Source of the DNA: Streptomyces sp. CG 926
GTDB lineage: Bacteria > Actinomycetota > Actinomycetes > Streptomycetales > Streptomycetaceae
Assembly: GCF_003148825.1 (NCBI RefSeq)
Contig: NZ_QGGZ01000012.1
Span: forward strand, 62,001 to 126,000
Reading direction: 5' to 3'
DNA: 64,000 nucleotides
Position 1 is the first letter of the stretch. The number at the start of each line of letters is the position of its first letter. Position numbers and translations under genes: made by a program. Of the stretch, positions 7,060 through 16,398 are shown piece by piece. A model generated the notes under the pieces. It did no database searches, was not told the DNA's origin, and was given only the letters and a program-made list of their open reading frames with translations.

Positions 7060-8415
7060 ATGAGCGTCCGAACCCGAGCCCGAGCCCGAAGAACCCTTCT
7101 CACGACCGTCACCGCGCTCGGGGCGGCCGCCCTGCTGCTCGCGGGGTGCGCCCAGGACCCCGAGGAGGACACCGGCAAGGGCGCCCCGACCTCCGGCACG
7201 TCCGGCGGCGGCGCCCGTACCACCCTCACCGTCGGCGTCTTCGGAGCCTTCGGCCTCAAGGAGGCCGGGCTCTACGACGAGTACATGGCGCAGAATCCCG
7301 GGATCCGCATCGAGCAGACCTCCATCGAGCGGAACGAGAACTACTACCCGCAGCTCCTCACCCACCTGGGCACCGGCAGCGGGCTCGCCGACATCCAGGC
7401 CGTCGAGGTCAACAACATCGCCGAGATCACCGCCACCCAGGCCGACAAGCTGGTGGACCTGGCGAAGGCCCCCGGCGTGGACAAGGCCGCGTACCTGCCG
7501 TGGAAGTGGGCCCAGGGCACGGCGCCCGCCGCCAAGGGCGGGGCCACGGTCGCCCTCGGTACGGACATCGGCCCGCAGGGCATCTGCTACCGCAAGGACC
7601 TCTTCGAGGCGGCCGGGCTGCCCACCGACCGGACGGCGGTCGGGGCGCTGTGGGCGGGCGACTGGAACAAGTACCTGGAGGCGGGCCGGACCTACAAGGC
7701 CAAGGCCGGCGAGGGCAAGGCCTTCGTGGACTCGGCGTCCGGCGTGATGGCGGCGGTGACCGGCAGCAGCGCCCAGCGGTTCTACGACGACCAGGGCAAG
7801 GTCGTCTACAAGACCAACCCGGCGGTGCGCGGGGCCTTCGACCTGGCGGCATCCTTCGCCACCGACGGCCTGAGCGCCAAGCTCCAGCAGTTCACCCCGG
7901 CCTGGGACCAGGGCTTCTCCAACGGCAACTTCGCCACCCTCTCCTGCCCGGCCTGGATGCTCGGCTACATCCAGGACAAGGCGGGCCCGGCGGGCAAGGA
8001 CAAGTGGGACGTGGCGCAGGCGCCGAAGCCCAGCAACTGGGGCGGGTCCTTCCTGGTGGTGCCGAAGGCGGGCAAGCAGGCCCAGGAGGCCGCGAAGCTG
8101 GCGGCCTGGCTGACGGCTCCGGCGCAGCAGGCGAAGCTCTTCGAGAAGCGGGGCAGTTTCCCGAGCGCGAGCGCCGCATACAAGCTGCCGACCGTGTCGG
8201 GCGCGCAGCACGCGTACTTCGGCGGCGCCCCGATCGGCGAGATCTTCGCGAAGGCGGCCGAGGGCGTGCCGGTGGCCGCGGTCGGCCCGAAGGACCTGGT
8301 GATCGCGCAGAACCTGGCGGACATCGGGATGCTCCAGGTCGACCAGAAGGGGCGCAGCCCGCAGGAGGGCTGGGAGGCCGCGGTGAAGGCGATCGACAAC
8401 GCCTTGGACCAGTGA
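7060..8415 (+). CDS. cebE: CebE, cellobiose/cellotriose-binding lipoprotein
   Basis: A 451-aa solute-binding protein of the CUT1 carbohydrate ABC class. A basic N-terminus and hydrophobic stretch lead to lipobox LLAGC with the lipidated Cys at residue 30, so the mature protein is anchored outside the membrane. The rest is a typical extracellular solute-binding family 1 fold. CebE of S. reticuli and relatives binds cellobiose and cellotriose. The start ATG 7060 follows an AGGGAGGA ribosome site. It is the first gene of cebEFG-bglC and ends 7 bp before cebF. The shared ATPase MsiK is not encoded here, as expected. Confidence 0.95.
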   Translation: MSVRTRARARRTLLTTVTALGAAALLLAGCAQDPEEDTGKGAPTSGTSGGGARTTLTVGVFGAFGLKEAGLYDEYMAQNPGIRIEQTSIERNENYYPQLLTHLGTGSGLADIQAVEVNNIAEITATQADKLVDLAKAPGVDKAAYLPWKWAQGTAPAAKGGATVALGTDIGPQGICYRKDLFEAAGLPTDRTAVGALWAGDWNKYLEAGRTYKAKAGEGKAFVDSASGVMAAVTGSSAQRFYDDQGKVVYKTNPAVRGAFDLAASFATDGLSAKLQQFTPAWDQGFSNGNFATLSCPAWMLGYIQDKAGPAGKDKWDVAQAPKPSNWGGSFLVVPKAGKQAQEAAKLAAWLTAPAQQAKLFEKRGSFPSASAAYKLPTVSGAQHAYFGGAPIGEIFAKAAEGVPVAAVGPKDLVIAQNLADIGMLQVDQKGRSPQEGWEAAVKAIDNALDQ

Positions 8416-8422
8416 GGCGCCG

Positions 8423-9418
8423 GTGACGGACGAGACCGCTGTCCTGTCCCCTTCCGCCGTCGGCCCGGAGCGGCCGGCGGCGGAAGGGGGCGGCCGGAAC
8501 CGGCCGGGCCAGGTGTGGCGTTCGCGCCGCTACCGCTGGGACCTGCGCTGGAGCCCGTACGCCTTCGTGGCGCCCTTCTTCCTCTTCTTCGCCGCCTTCG
8601 GGCTGTTCCCGCTGCTGTACACGGGCTGGGCCGCGCTGCACCAGGTGGAGCTGACCGATCCCGACAGCATGACGTGGGTGGGGCTGCGCAACTTCACCCG
8701 GCTGTGGGACGACGAGTTCTTCTGGAACGCGCTGCGCAACACGGTGACCATCGGGCTGCTGTCCACGGTGCCGCAGCTCGCGATCGCGCTGGGCCTGGCC
8801 CATCTGCTCAACTACCGGTTGCGGGGCTCCACCTTCTTCCGGGTCGCGGTGCTCACCCCGTACGCGACCTCGGTGGCGGCGGCCACGCTCGTCTTCGTCC
8901 TGCTCTTCGGGCGGGACTACGGGATGGTCAACTGGGCGCTCTCGGCGGTCGGTTTCGACGCGGTCGACTGGCAGAACGGCACCTTCGCGCCCCAGTTCGC
9001 GGTCTCCACCATCGTGGTCTGGCGGTGGACCGGCTACAACGCGCTGATCTACCTGGCGGCCATGCAGGCCGTACCGGCCGAGCTGTACGAGTCGGCCGCG
9101 CTGGACGGGGCCTCGCGCTTCCAGCAGTTCCTCCACGTCACCGTGCCCTCGCTGCGGCCGACGATCTTCTTCACCTGTGTGGTGTCGACGATCGGGGCGA
9201 CCCAGCTGTTCGGCGAGCCGCTGCTGTTCAACGGCGCGGCGGGCGCGACGGGCGGCTCGGACCACCAGTTCCAGACGCTCGGGCTGTACCTGTACGAGCA
9301 GGGCTGGGTGAACCTGCACCTCGGGCGGGCCTCGGCGATCGCGTGGGCGATGTTCCTGATCCTGCTGCTGATCGCCGGGGCGGCGCGGCTGCTGCGCGGA
9401 CGGAAGGGCTCCTCATGA
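8423..9418 (+). CDS. cebF: CebF, cellobiose ABC transporter permease
   Basis: A 331-aa permease with six membrane helices. A cytoplasmic N-terminus of about 45 residues precedes the first helix ([19 protein letters not shown]). The EAA loop that contacts the ATPase reads [15 protein letters not shown] around residue 220. The GTG start at 8423 lies 7 bp after cebE, and the stop overlaps the cebG ATG by four bases (ATGA), so the two permeases are translationally coupled. With CebG it forms the membrane channel for cello-oligosaccharides, energised in streptomycetes by MsiK encoded elsewhere. Confidence 0.94.
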   Translation: MTDETAVLSPSAVGPERPAAEGGGRNRPGQVWRSRRYRWDLRWSPYAFVAPFFLFFAAFGLFPLLYTGWAALHQVELTDPDSMTWVGLRNFTRLWDDEFFWNALRNTVTIGLLSTVPQLAIALGLAHLLNYRLRGSTFFRVAVLTPYATSVAAATLVFVLLFGRDYGMVNWALSAVGFDAVDWQNGTFAPQFAVSTIVVWRWTGYNALIYLAAMQAVPAELYESAALDGASRFQQFLHVTVPSLRPTIFFTCVVSTIGATQLFGEPLLFNGAAGATGGSDHQFQTLGLYLYEQGWVNLHLGRASAIAWAMFLILLLIAGAARLLRGRKGSS

Positions 9419-10239
9419 GGTCACTGCGCGCGGGCCGGCTCACGTACGTGGTGCTGGCCCTGTTCACGGCCGGTTCGCTCTTCCCCCTCGTGTGGACGGC
9501 GATCGCGGCCTCCCGCAGCAACACGCGCCTCGCGCAGACCCCGCCGCCGTTCTGGTTCGGCGGGAACCTGGGGCGCAACCTGCAGGTCGCGTGGACCGAC
9601 GCCAACATGGGGACGGCTCTGCTGAACACCGTGATCGTGGCGGGCACGGTCGCCGCGGGCACCGTGTTCTTCTCCACCCTCGCCGGGTTCGCCTTCGCCA
9701 AGCTCCGCTTCCGCGGCAGCCGGCCGCTGCTGGCGATGGTGATCGCGACGATGCTGATCCCGCCGCAGCTGAGCGTGGTGCCGCTGTACATGCTGATCGC
9801 GAAGCTGTCCTGGACCGACCGGCTCCAGGCGGTGATCCTGCCGACCCTGGTGGGTGCGTTCGGGGTGTTCTTCATGCGCCAGTACCTGGTGCACGCGCTG
9901 CCGATGGAGCTGGTGGAGGCGGCGCGTACGGACGGGGCCAGTTCGTTGCGGGTCCTGTGGCACGTGGTGTTCCCCGCCGCCCGGCCCGCGATGGCCGTGC
10001 TGGGGATGCTGACCTTCGTCATGGCCTGGAACGACTTCTTCTGGCCGATCGTCGCGCTGACGCAGAACGGCAGCCCGACGGTGCAGGTGGCCCTGACCGG
10101 GCTGGGCCGGGGTTACATCCCCGACCAGTCGGTGATCATGGCGGGCGCGCTGCTGGGCACGCTCCCGCTGCTGCTGGTGTTCCTCGTCTTCGGCCGGCAG
10201 ATCGTCGGCGGCATCATGCAAGGAGCGGTGAAGGGATGA
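9415..10239 (+). CDS. cebG: CebG, cellobiose ABC transporter permease
   Basis: A 274-aa permease, partner of CebF. Six helices, with the EAA loop [15 protein letters not shown] around residue 165 and a [10 protein letters not shown] segment typical of CUT1 permeases. ATG 9415 overlaps the cebF stop, and its own stop (10237-10239) overlaps the ATG of bglC at 10236, so cebF, cebG and bglC are all coupled by 4-nt overlaps. Length and motifs match characterised CebG. Confidence 0.94.
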   Translation: MRSLRAGRLTYVVLALFTAGSLFPLVWTAIAASRSNTRLAQTPPPFWFGGNLGRNLQVAWTDANMGTALLNTVIVAGTVAAGTVFFSTLAGFAFAKLRFRGSRPLLAMVIATMLIPPQLSVVPLYMLIAKLSWTDRLQAVILPTLVGAFGVFFMRQYLVHALPMELVEAARTDGASSLRVLWHVVFPAARPAMAVLGMLTFVMAWNDFFWPIVALTQNGSPTVQVALTGLGRGYIPDQSVIMAGALLGTLPLLLVFLVFGRQIVGGIMQGAVKG

Positions 10240-11705
10240 CCCACCTCCCGACGAGCACGAATACGAATACGAATACGAATACAACCACGCGTACGGACCC
10301 GACCGCGGACGCCGGCGGGCGGGAACTGCGGTTCCCCGACGGGTTCCTGTGGGGGACGGCCACGGCGGCCTTCCAGATCGAGGGCGCGGCGAGCCTGCGC
10401 GGACCGTCCATCTGGGACACCTTCTGCCGTACGCCGGGCAAGGTGCACGGCGGTGACACGGGCGACGTGGCCGTCGACCACCACCGGCTGTGGCGGGAGG
10501 ACGTCCGGCTGATGGCCTCGCTCGGGCTCGGCGCGTACCGGTTCTCGGTGTCCTGGCCGCGCGTCCTCGCCGGCGGGATCGGCTTCTACGACGCGCTGGT
10601 CGACGAGCTGCTGTCGTACGGGATCCGGCCCTGCGTGACCCTGTACCACTGGGACCTGCCGCAGGAGCTGGAGAGCGCGGGCGGCTGGCCCGAGCGGGAG
10701 ACGGCCTACGCCTTCGCCCGCTACGCCGAGCAGGTCGCGGCGGTGCTGGGCGACCGGGTGGAGCTCTGGACCACCCTCAACGAGCCCTGGTGCAGCGCCT
10801 TCCTCGGCTACGCCTCGGGGGTGCACGCCCCCGGCCGCACCTCCCCCGCCGACTCGCTGCGCGCCGCCCACCACCTCAACCTGGCCCACGGGCTGGCCGC
10901 GGCGACCCTGCCGGCCCGGGCCAGGGCCGGTATCGCGCTCAACCCCAGCGCGGTAAGGCCGTTGACCGGCTCGGCGGCCGACGCGGACGCGGCCCGCCGG
11001 ATCGACGCGCTGGCCAACCGGGTCTTCACCGGCCCGCTGCTGCACGGGGCCTACCCGCAGGACCTGCTCGCGGACACCGCCGCCGTGACGGACTGGTCCT
11101 TCGTCCGCCACGGCGACGAGGCGCTGATCCACCAGCCGCTGGACTTCCTGGGGGTGAACTACTACACCCCGGCGGTGGTCTCGGCCGCCCCCGACGGGGG
11201 CGGACCGCGCGCCGACGGGCACGGGGCGACGGAGCACTCCCCCTGGCCCGCGGCGGAGTCGGTCGCCTTCCACCAACCGCCGGGCGAGCAGACCGACATG
11301 GGCTGGTCGATCGACCCCACCGGCCTGTACGACCTGCTGATGCGCTTCACGAAGGAGGCGCCCGGGCTGCCGCTGCTGGTCACCGAGAACGGCGCGGCGT
11401 ACGCCCCGGACCTGCACGACCCGCAGCGCATCGGCTACCTGGAGGCCCACCTCGCGTCCGTCCACCGCGCCTTGGCGGACGGCGCCCCGGTGGAGGGCTA
11501 TTTCCTCTGGTCGCTGATGGACAACTTCGAGTGGTCCTACGGGTACAGCAAGCGCTTCGGCATCGTGCAGGTCGACTACGAGACCCAGGCCCGCACCCCG
11601 CGTTCCAGCGCCCACTGGTACGCCCGCCTGGCCAGGAAGGGGAGCTTCCTCAGCTACGGGGACGAGACCGGCCTGGACCTGGGCGAAGCGGAGCGGAGGG
11701 CCTAG
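10236..11705 (+). CDS. bglC: BglC, GH1 beta-glucosidase
   Basis: A 489-aa family 1 glycoside hydrolase that splits imported cellobiose to glucose in the cytoplasm. The acid/base is E183 in LNEPW and the nucleophile E384 in TENGAA. The [15 protein letters not shown] start motif begins near residue 36. Two oddities were seen. First, the N-terminus contains a run of alternating Thr-Asn encoded by a hexanucleotide repeat. Second, the segment after SWPRV (about residue 108) goes directly to GGIGFYD, about 8-9 residues shorter than the usual GH1 loop with GRGxVNxxGLDFY. The active-site residues are intact, so activity is likely but should not be assumed. Confidence 0.9.
   Translation: MTHLPTSTNTNTNTNTTTRTDPTADAGGRELRFPDGFLWGTATAAFQIEGAASLRGPSIWDTFCRTPGKVHGGDTGDVAVDHHRLWREDVRLMASLGLGAYRFSVSWPRVLAGGIGFYDALVDELLSYGIRPCVTLYHWDLPQELESAGGWPERETAYAFARYAEQVAAVLGDRVELWTTLNEPWCSAFLGYASGVHAPGRTSPADSLRAAHHLNLAHGLAAATLPARARAGIALNPSAVRPLTGSAADADAARRIDALANRVFTGPLLHGAYPQDLLADTAAVTDWSFVRHGDEALIHQPLDFLGVNYYTPAVVSAAPDGGGPRADGHGATEHSPWPAAESVAFHQPPGEQTDMGWSIDPTGLYDLLMRFTKEAPGLPLLVTENGAAYAPDLHDPQRIGYLEAHLASVHRALADGAPVEGYFLWSLMDNFEWSYGYSKRFGIVQVDYETQARTPRSSAHWYARLARKGSFLSYGDETGLDLGEAERRA
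10257..10282. repeat. Hexanucleotide tandem repeat in bglC 5' end
   Basis: Slightly more than four copies of ACGAAT, in frame, encode alternating Thr-Asn. Slippage would change length by two residues without shifting the frame. Confidence 0.9.
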
Positions 11706-11789
11706 GCCGTCTCTTTCGGATCGTGGCGGCCGAGCCCGCGGCGTCCGGTGCCGTGCCCGGCAAGGCGGAGGGGCGCCCGTGTACCGGAC

Positions 11790-12250
11790 GTACTCGGGCG
11801 CCCCGACAACGCGGCCGGGTGCGGTGCCGGGCGTCGCGGGCCGCTCCCTCGGGGTGACCGGGGCGGGTCCGGTGAGCTCGTAGGTCCGGCCCGCGTGGCC
11901 CGGCTCGCGCAGGACGACCGCCGCGACCTCGGCGACGTCCGCCGGGTCGACGGTCGGGAGCCCGACGTCGCCGAAGGGCGCGGCGGCCGTGCGCTGCGTA
12001 CGGATGCTCTCGGCCCAGGCGTAGGCGTTGGAGTCGAGGCCGCCGGAGCGCAGGATCGTCCATTCCAGGCCGCTGCGCCGGACGGCGTCCTCGAACCGCG
12101 CGGGGCGACGAGCAGGAACAGCGCGTGGGCCCCTTCGAGCGCGGGGCCGAGGCCCTGCGGCTCGGCCAGGTCGCCCTGGTGGTGGCGGACCCCGTCGGGC
12201 ATGTGCGCCGGCCGCCGGGAGACGGCGGTCACGCGCTCGGCGCGGTCGGC
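11790..12250 (-). pseudogene. Decayed NAD(P)-binding (NmrA-like) oxidoreductase
   Basis: Two reading frames on the minus strand carry pieces of one NmrA/SDR-type protein. One holds VTAVSRRP...HHQGDLAEP...ALFLLVAP (nearer 12230). The other holds SGLEWTILRSGGLDSNAYAW and DPADVAEVAAVVLREPGHAGRTYELTGP (about 12090-11850). The nucleotide-binding GxxGxxG at the start and the middle of the fold are missing, and the frame shifts between the pieces. I see no way to translate it as a whole. It lies right after bglC in a short zone of gene remains. Boundaries are approximate. Confidence 0.65.
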
Positions 12251-12252
12251 TG

Positions 12253-12420
12253 CTGCTGACCGTCGCGACGACCGAGTGGCAGGCGGACGGGAGGAGCTGG
12301 ATCCCGCTGGGGGACGGACCGATGAGCCCGACCGGGGTCGTCGTCGGGAACCACGGCAAGCTCAACATCTTCGCCTGCCCCCAGGACCCGTCGCACCCGC
12401 ACGGCTTCAGCGTCCAGTGA
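12253..12420 (+). pseudogene. C-terminal remnant of an unknown protein
   Basis: A plus-strand frame ending in TGA at 12418-12420 reads like a genuine C-terminus (VATTEWQADGRSW... then VVVGNHGKLNIFAC and PHGFSVQ). It has no start codon or ribosome site of its own and begins where the neighbouring pseudogene breaks off. I do not recognise the family. It is probably what is left of a larger gene deleted in the same event. Confidence 0.4.
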
Positions 12421-12426
12421 GGCCGG

Positions 12427-12720
12427 TCAGGTCCCCATGGCCGCCAGGCCCCTCGCCAGCTCCTCGGCGTTCATCACGGGAGCGACCTCGACCTCGGCAT
12501 TGAACTGCAGGAACAGGTCCTCCATCAGCGACGGCATCTGCGCGCTGTCCTGCAGGTCGAAGACCATCCAGCAGGAGCGCACGCCCTCGTGCAGGCCGAA
12601 GTAGGCGGCCTCCGGCTTCACCCTCTCCATCAGCTTCTTGATCGCCTGGGGCATGGCCCCGGTCTTGATGCCGTCGTTGGTCGCGACCGTGTCCATGTGC
12701 GCCCTGAGCATGACTCTCAT
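12427..12720 (-). CDS. Conserved hypothetical protein, 97 aa
   Basis: A compact 97-aa soluble protein starting MRVMLRAHMDT, with an AAYFGLHEGVRSCWMVFDL core and a C-terminal NAEELARGLA helix. It resembles a widespread actinobacterial family of about 95 residues with a ferredoxin-like, dimeric alpha+beta-barrel feel, of no assigned function. ATG 12720 is preceded by AAGGAGCC. It lies alone, downstream of the DsbB-like pair on the same strand but 80 bp away. Confidence 0.75.
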   Translation of the reverse strand: MRVMLRAHMDTVATNDGIKTGAMPQAIKKLMERVKPEAAYFGLHEGVRSCWMVFDLQDSAQMPSLMEDLFLQFNAEVEVAPVMNAEELARGLAAMGT

Positions 12721-12800
12721 GCGTGGCTCCTTCCGTCACGGCCACCCTCCGCGCGGGCCGGGGGCGCGGCAACATATGCGCCCCCGTCCGGACGGTCCGG

Positions 12801-13442
12801 TCAGTCCACGAATCCGAGGTCGGAGAAGAACCGGTACCGGTTCGGGGCGTCCGGGAGGAACCAGTGGAAGCCCTCCTCCAGGAAGACCGCCAGCAGCTCC
12901 ACCCCGATGACCATGCCCAGGAACCACAGCGCGCACATGCCCGCCGTGCGCAGCGCCCCCGGCCGGACCGCCGGGACGGCACGGTCGGCCGTCACATGGG
13001 CGAAGGCCAGGGCGACGCCGACACCGACCACCGAGAGCTGGAAGAGGATCCACGCCCACACGTACAGGTGCAGGCCGAACACCTCGCTCCCGTACCCCTT
13101 GGCCCCCGGCAGGATGTGCAGCGTGGTCTGCCGCCAGGAGGCGAAGGAGCCACCGATCGCCGCGACCAGGGACATCCCCCAGCCGGTCATGTAGACGCGG
13201 GCCGTCACCGTGCCGCTGATCAGCGCCGCGCGGATGATGTACGCCGCGCCCAAGGCCGCCAGCAGCATGAACATCCGCTGCGCGACGCACAGCGGGCACG
13301 GGATCTGCCCCAGCCCGAACTGGTGGTAGAGGCCGCCCACGACGACGCACGTCCAGCCGAAGGCGAAGAAACAGGCGAACCAGTACTGGGCGCGGCCCAG
13401 CAGGCCGCTCTCCGGCGGGGCGTCCGGCACGAGGCTGTGCAT
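12801..13442 (-). CDS. DsbB-like disulfide bond formation / thiol oxidoreductase membrane protein
   Basis: A 213-aa membrane protein with about five helices and a CPLC motif (IPCPLCVAQRMFM, about residues 43-55) at the start of a helix, the hallmark of DsbB-type quinone-linked oxidoreductases. The second periplasmic Cys pair of classical DsbB was not found, so it may be a DsbB-related family with only the quinone-proximal pair. ATG 13442 was chosen by similarity onset. The 54-aa membrane protein ends 14 bp upstream, suggesting a two-gene operon. Confidence 0.75.
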   Translation of the reverse strand: MHSLVPDAPPESGLLGRAQYWFACFFAFGWTCVVVGGLYHQFGLGQIPCPLCVAQRMFMLLAALGAAYIIRAALISGTVTARVYMTGWGMSLVAAIGGSFASWRQTTLHILPGAKGYGSEVFGLHLYVWAWILFQLSVVGVGVALAFAHVTADRAVPAVRPGALRTAGMCALWFLGMVIGVELLAVFLEEGFHWFLPDAPNRYRFFSDLGFVD

Positions 13443-13456
13443 CGTCGCGGCCACGA

Positions 13457-13621
13457 TCAGTAGCTCAGCTTCAGCGCGAGACCGCTGGTGATGTGGTGAG
13501 CCGTCAGCAGGGTGACGGCGATCAGCACCGCCCACCACGCACCGAGCACGACCGTTCGGGACGCGCCCCGGTACAGGGCGACCAGCGTGGCGAGGAGCCC
13601 GCCGAAGATGAGGGTGTCCAT
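13457..13621 (-). CDS. Small membrane protein paired with the DsbB-like gene
   Basis: A 54-aa ORF, ATG 13621 to TGA 13457, reading MDTLIFGGLLATLVALYRGA at its start. It has two hydrophobic segments separated by an Arg-Gly-Ala-Ser-Arg turn, then HHITSGLALKLSY. Codon third positions are strongly GC-rich, as in real streptomycete genes. Its stop lies 14 bp before the DsbB-like start, so the two are probably co-transcribed and may act together in the membrane. No function is known to me. Confidence 0.65.
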   Translation of the reverse strand: MDTLIFGGLLATLVALYRGASRTVVLGAWWAVLIAVTLLTAHHITSGLALKLSY

Positions 13622-13657
13622 GCCGCGGACCGTACCGAGACGGCGACATCACGCCTG

Positions 13658-15055
13658 CTAGGCGCGCCCCCGGTTACGTCGGTTGCCGCGTCGGCCGCGC
13701 CCGGCGCGCCCCGCGCCGGGGCCGCCGAGGGTCCGGCCGTCCAGGCCGATCCAGACCCGGACCTCGGTCCCGCCGAGCACCGAGCGCCCCAGCCGTACGT
13801 CGCCGCCGGTCGACTCGGCGACCCGCCGCACGATGTCCAGGCCGAGGCCCGTCGACCCGTCGCGACCGCCGTCGTTGCCGCGGCGCAGGGCCGCGTCCGG
13901 GTCGGCGATGCCGGGACCGGCGTCCGAGACGAGCACGATGACCGCGTCGGAGGCGTCGTGGACGTCCACCGAGAAGGGGGTGCCCTCGGGGGTGTGCCGG
14001 AAGACGTTGCCCAGCATGGCGTCGAGGGCGGCGGCGAGTTCGGGCCGCGCCACGGGGATCCGTACCGTACGGTCCACGCCGGCGAGGCGCACCTCGCGGC
14101 CCTCGTCCTCCGCGAGCGCCGACCAGAAGTCCATCCGGTCGCGGATCACCTCGGAGGCGTCGCAGCCCGCGCCCGCCCCGGATCCCGGGCCGGTCGCCGG
14201 GCGCTGTTCCCGCGCGGTACGGATGATGGTGTCGACCTCTCGCTCCAGCTGCTCCACGGCGGCCCGGGTCTGTTCGGCGGCCGGCCCGTCGCCGAGCGAG
14301 GCGGTGTTGAGCCGCAGCACGGTCAGCGGGGTCCGCAGTCGGTGCGAGAGGTCGGCGGCCAGTTCCCGCTCGTTGGCGAGGAGCTCGACGACCTGGTCCG
14401 CCATCGCGTTGAACGCGGCGGCCGCCGAGCGGAGTTCCTTCGGCCCGTCCTCGGGTACCCGAGCGCCGAGCCTGCCCTCGCCGAGCTGGTGGGCGGCGTC
14501 CGCGAGCCGTTCGGCCGGCCGGACCAGCCGGGCGCCGAGCCGGTCGGCGACCGCGACCGAGCCCACGATCAGGGCGAGGCCGACGCCGGCGAGCACCAGC
14601 CAGGCCGTCGCGACGCCGTTGCTGACCTCGCTCTCCGGTACGAAGATCTCCACCACGGCGATGTCGCCGGAGCCGAGCGCGGTCGGCTGGAGCAGCGCCG
14701 AGCCGCCGCCGGAGACCTTGGCCGTCGTGGCCCGCCCCATCCGCCGGGTCTCCGCGACGGCGCGTTCCCCGGCCCGGCCCCGGCCGATGTCCACCGGCGG
14801 GCTGTCGCCGATGGCGGGCACATGGACGGCCATCCGCCGGGCGGCGCCCATCTGCGTGGACTCCACGGCCTTCTGCAGCTGCACGGGGTCGGTGGTGATG
14901 GAGAGGGTCGGCCCGATGCTGGCGGCCTGCCGCTCGGCGTTGGAGAAGGCCCGGTCGCTGGCCATCTCCTGGACGACGAGGCCGAGGGGGACGGCGAAGG
15001 CCACGACCACCATGGCCGTGACCGCGAGGCACACCTTGACGAGCGCCCATCTCAT
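13658..15055 (-). CDS. Two-component sensor histidine kinase
   Basis: A 465-aa membrane kinase. TM1 (residues 5-27), an extracellular sensor of about 130 residues, TM2 (about 150-172), HAMP, then HisKA with the phospho-acceptor H in ADLSHRLRTPLTVL, N-box GNVFRHTPEG, G1 DAGPGIADP and G2 STGLGLDI. The C-terminus is a very basic Gly/Arg tail (GRAGRGRRGNRRNRG), unusual for a kinase and possibly a membrane or nucleic-acid contact. It starts 7 bp after its response regulator. The signal is unknown. Confidence 0.92.
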   Translation of the reverse strand: MRWALVKVCLAVTAMVVVAFAVPLGLVVQEMASDRAFSNAERQAASIGPTLSITTDPVQLQKAVESTQMGAARRMAVHVPAIGDSPPVDIGRGRAGERAVAETRRMGRATTAKVSGGGSALLQPTALGSGDIAVVEIFVPESEVSNGVATAWLVLAGVGLALIVGSVAVADRLGARLVRPAERLADAAHQLGEGRLGARVPEDGPKELRSAAAAFNAMADQVVELLANERELAADLSHRLRTPLTVLRLNTASLGDGPAAEQTRAAVEQLEREVDTIIRTAREQRPATGPGSGAGAGCDASEVIRDRMDFWSALAEDEGREVRLAGVDRTVRIPVARPELAAALDAMLGNVFRHTPEGTPFSVDVHDASDAVIVLVSDAGPGIADPDAALRRGNDGGRDGSTGLGLDIVRRVAESTGGDVRLGRSVLGGTEVRVWIGLDGRTLGGPGAGRAGRGRRGNRRNRGRA

Positions 15056-15062
15056 CGCGCGC

Positions 15063-15752
15063 TCACCGGGGCGGCTCCAGCTTGACCCCGACCCCCCGCA
15101 GCGTGTGCAGGTAGCGCGGCCGGGCGGCGGTCTCGCCGAGTTTGCGGCGCAGCCACGACAGGTGGACGTCGATCGTCTGGTCGTCGCCGTACGACTGCTG
15201 CCAGACCTCGGCGAGCAGTTCACGTCGGGCCACGACCACCCCGGGCCGCCCGGCGAGGAAGGCCAGCAGGTCGAACTCCCGGCGGGTGAGGTCCAGTACG
15301 GCCCCGTCCAGCTCGGCCTGGCGGCGCAGCGGGTCGATGGCGAGGCCGCCGACGCGCAGGACGCGCGAGGGCGGCTCGGCCCCGGCGGCGGCCCGGGCGC
15401 GGCGCAGGACGGCGGACATCCGGGCGGAGAGGTGCTCCACGGAGAAGGGTTTGGTCAGGTAGTCGTCGGCGCCGTCGTTGAGCAGCCGGACGATCTCCGC
15501 CTCGTCGTCGCGCGCGGTGGCGATGATCACGGGTACGTCGGTGATGCCGCGCAGCATCTTGAGCGCCTCGGACCCGTCCAGGTCGGGCAGTCCGAGGTCG
15601 AGGATGACCACGTCGAAGCGGTGGTGCGCGACCTCGCGCAGGGCCTCCAGGGCCGTGCCGACGCTCCGCACGGTGTGCGAGGCCTCGGTCAGGTGCCGGA
15701 TGAGGGCGGAACGTACGAACTGGTCGTCCTCGACCACGAGCACACTTGCCAT
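15063..15752 (-). CDS. OmpR-family response regulator
   Basis: A 229-aa regulator. The receiver domain (residues 1-115) has acidic EDD at 8-10, phospho-acceptor D in ILDLGLPDLDG and the conserved K in LTKPFS. The winged-helix DNA-binding domain occupies residues about 130-225 and ends RYLHTLRGVGVKLE. It is followed closely by its histidine kinase and is divergent from a secreted-protein gene starting at 15832, a plausible target. Confidence 0.93.
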   Translation of the reverse strand: MASVLVVEDDQFVRSALIRHLTEASHTVRSVGTALEALREVAHHRFDVVILDLGLPDLDGSEALKMLRGITDVPVIIATARDDEAEIVRLLNDGADDYLTKPFSVEHLSARMSAVLRRARAAAGAEPPSRVLRVGGLAIDPLRRQAELDGAVLDLTRREFDLLAFLAGRPGVVVARRELLAEVWQQSYGDDQTIDVHLSWLRRKLGETAARPRYLHTLRGVGVKLEPPR

Positions 15753-15831
15753 GGCCCGCACGGTAGTCCATCCGAGCGACTCAGCGGGGTGTCGGGCCAC
15801 TCTTGTGGCGGGTGGTGCAGTATGTGCCTTG

Positions 15832-16377
15832 ATGCGACGAGGACTTCTCCATGCCATGGCCTGGATGCTGGCGACCGGCGCGGCGGTGACGCTGTCGTGG
15901 TGGGGCGTGCACACCGTCATGTCGGGAACCGCCTACGATCCACCGCTCGCGGTGCCCCTGACCACGCATCCCCTGTCCTCGTCGACACACGGCGCGCAGG
16001 CGTCCCCGTCCGCCTCGCAATCCTCCTCCCCGTCGCCCTCCGGGTCGCCCACGCCGGAGGCGTCGCCGTCCGCCGAGGCCTCCCCGGGGAAGTCCCCGAA
16101 GCCGTCGGCCACCCCGAACCCGTACCAGCGGGCGGAGGGCCAAGGGGCGGACGCGGGCAAGGTACAGGCCTATCCCGTGTCCGGCGGCCGGGTCGTCTTC
16201 TCCCTGGGCGCGTCCTCCGCCGAGCTGGTCTCGGCCACGCCTGCGGCCGGGTGGCGGATGCAGGTGTGGAAGACGGACTTCTGGATCCGGGTCACCTTCA
16301 CCCGGGACGGCCGTGAGGTGTCGGTCTTCTGCACCTGGCACGACCACCCGCCGCAGGTGGAGATCCTCGACCCCTGA
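15832..16377 (+). CDS. Membrane-anchored/secreted protein with Pro-Ser linker
   Basis: A 181-aa protein. A signal peptide or anchor at residues 8-30 is followed by a long Ser/Pro/Thr linker (about 45-105) and a C-terminal globular domain of about 75 residues with VFSLGASSAELVSATPAAGW and VTFTRDGREVSVFCTWHD. The layout suggests a surface protein whose small domain is held away from the membrane. The same kind of protein is found beside two-component systems in streptomycetes, but the domain has no name I can give. It diverges from the response regulator across 79 bp. Confidence 0.75.
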   Translation: MRRGLLHAMAWMLATGAAVTLSWWGVHTVMSGTAYDPPLAVPLTTHPLSSSTHGAQASPSASQSSSPSPSGSPTPEASPSAEASPGKSPKPSATPNPYQRAEGQGADAGKVQAYPVSGGRVVFSLGASSAELVSATPAAGWRMQVWKTDFWIRVTFTRDGREVSVFCTWHDHPPQVEILDP

Positions 16378-16398
16378 CGGACGGACACGCCAGGCCGT

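Noticed and set aside
10113-12368. 751-codon minus-strand frame across bglC
   Set aside because: It is a shadow of bglC except for the NmrA-like fragment at its upstream end, which I annotated as a pseudogene.
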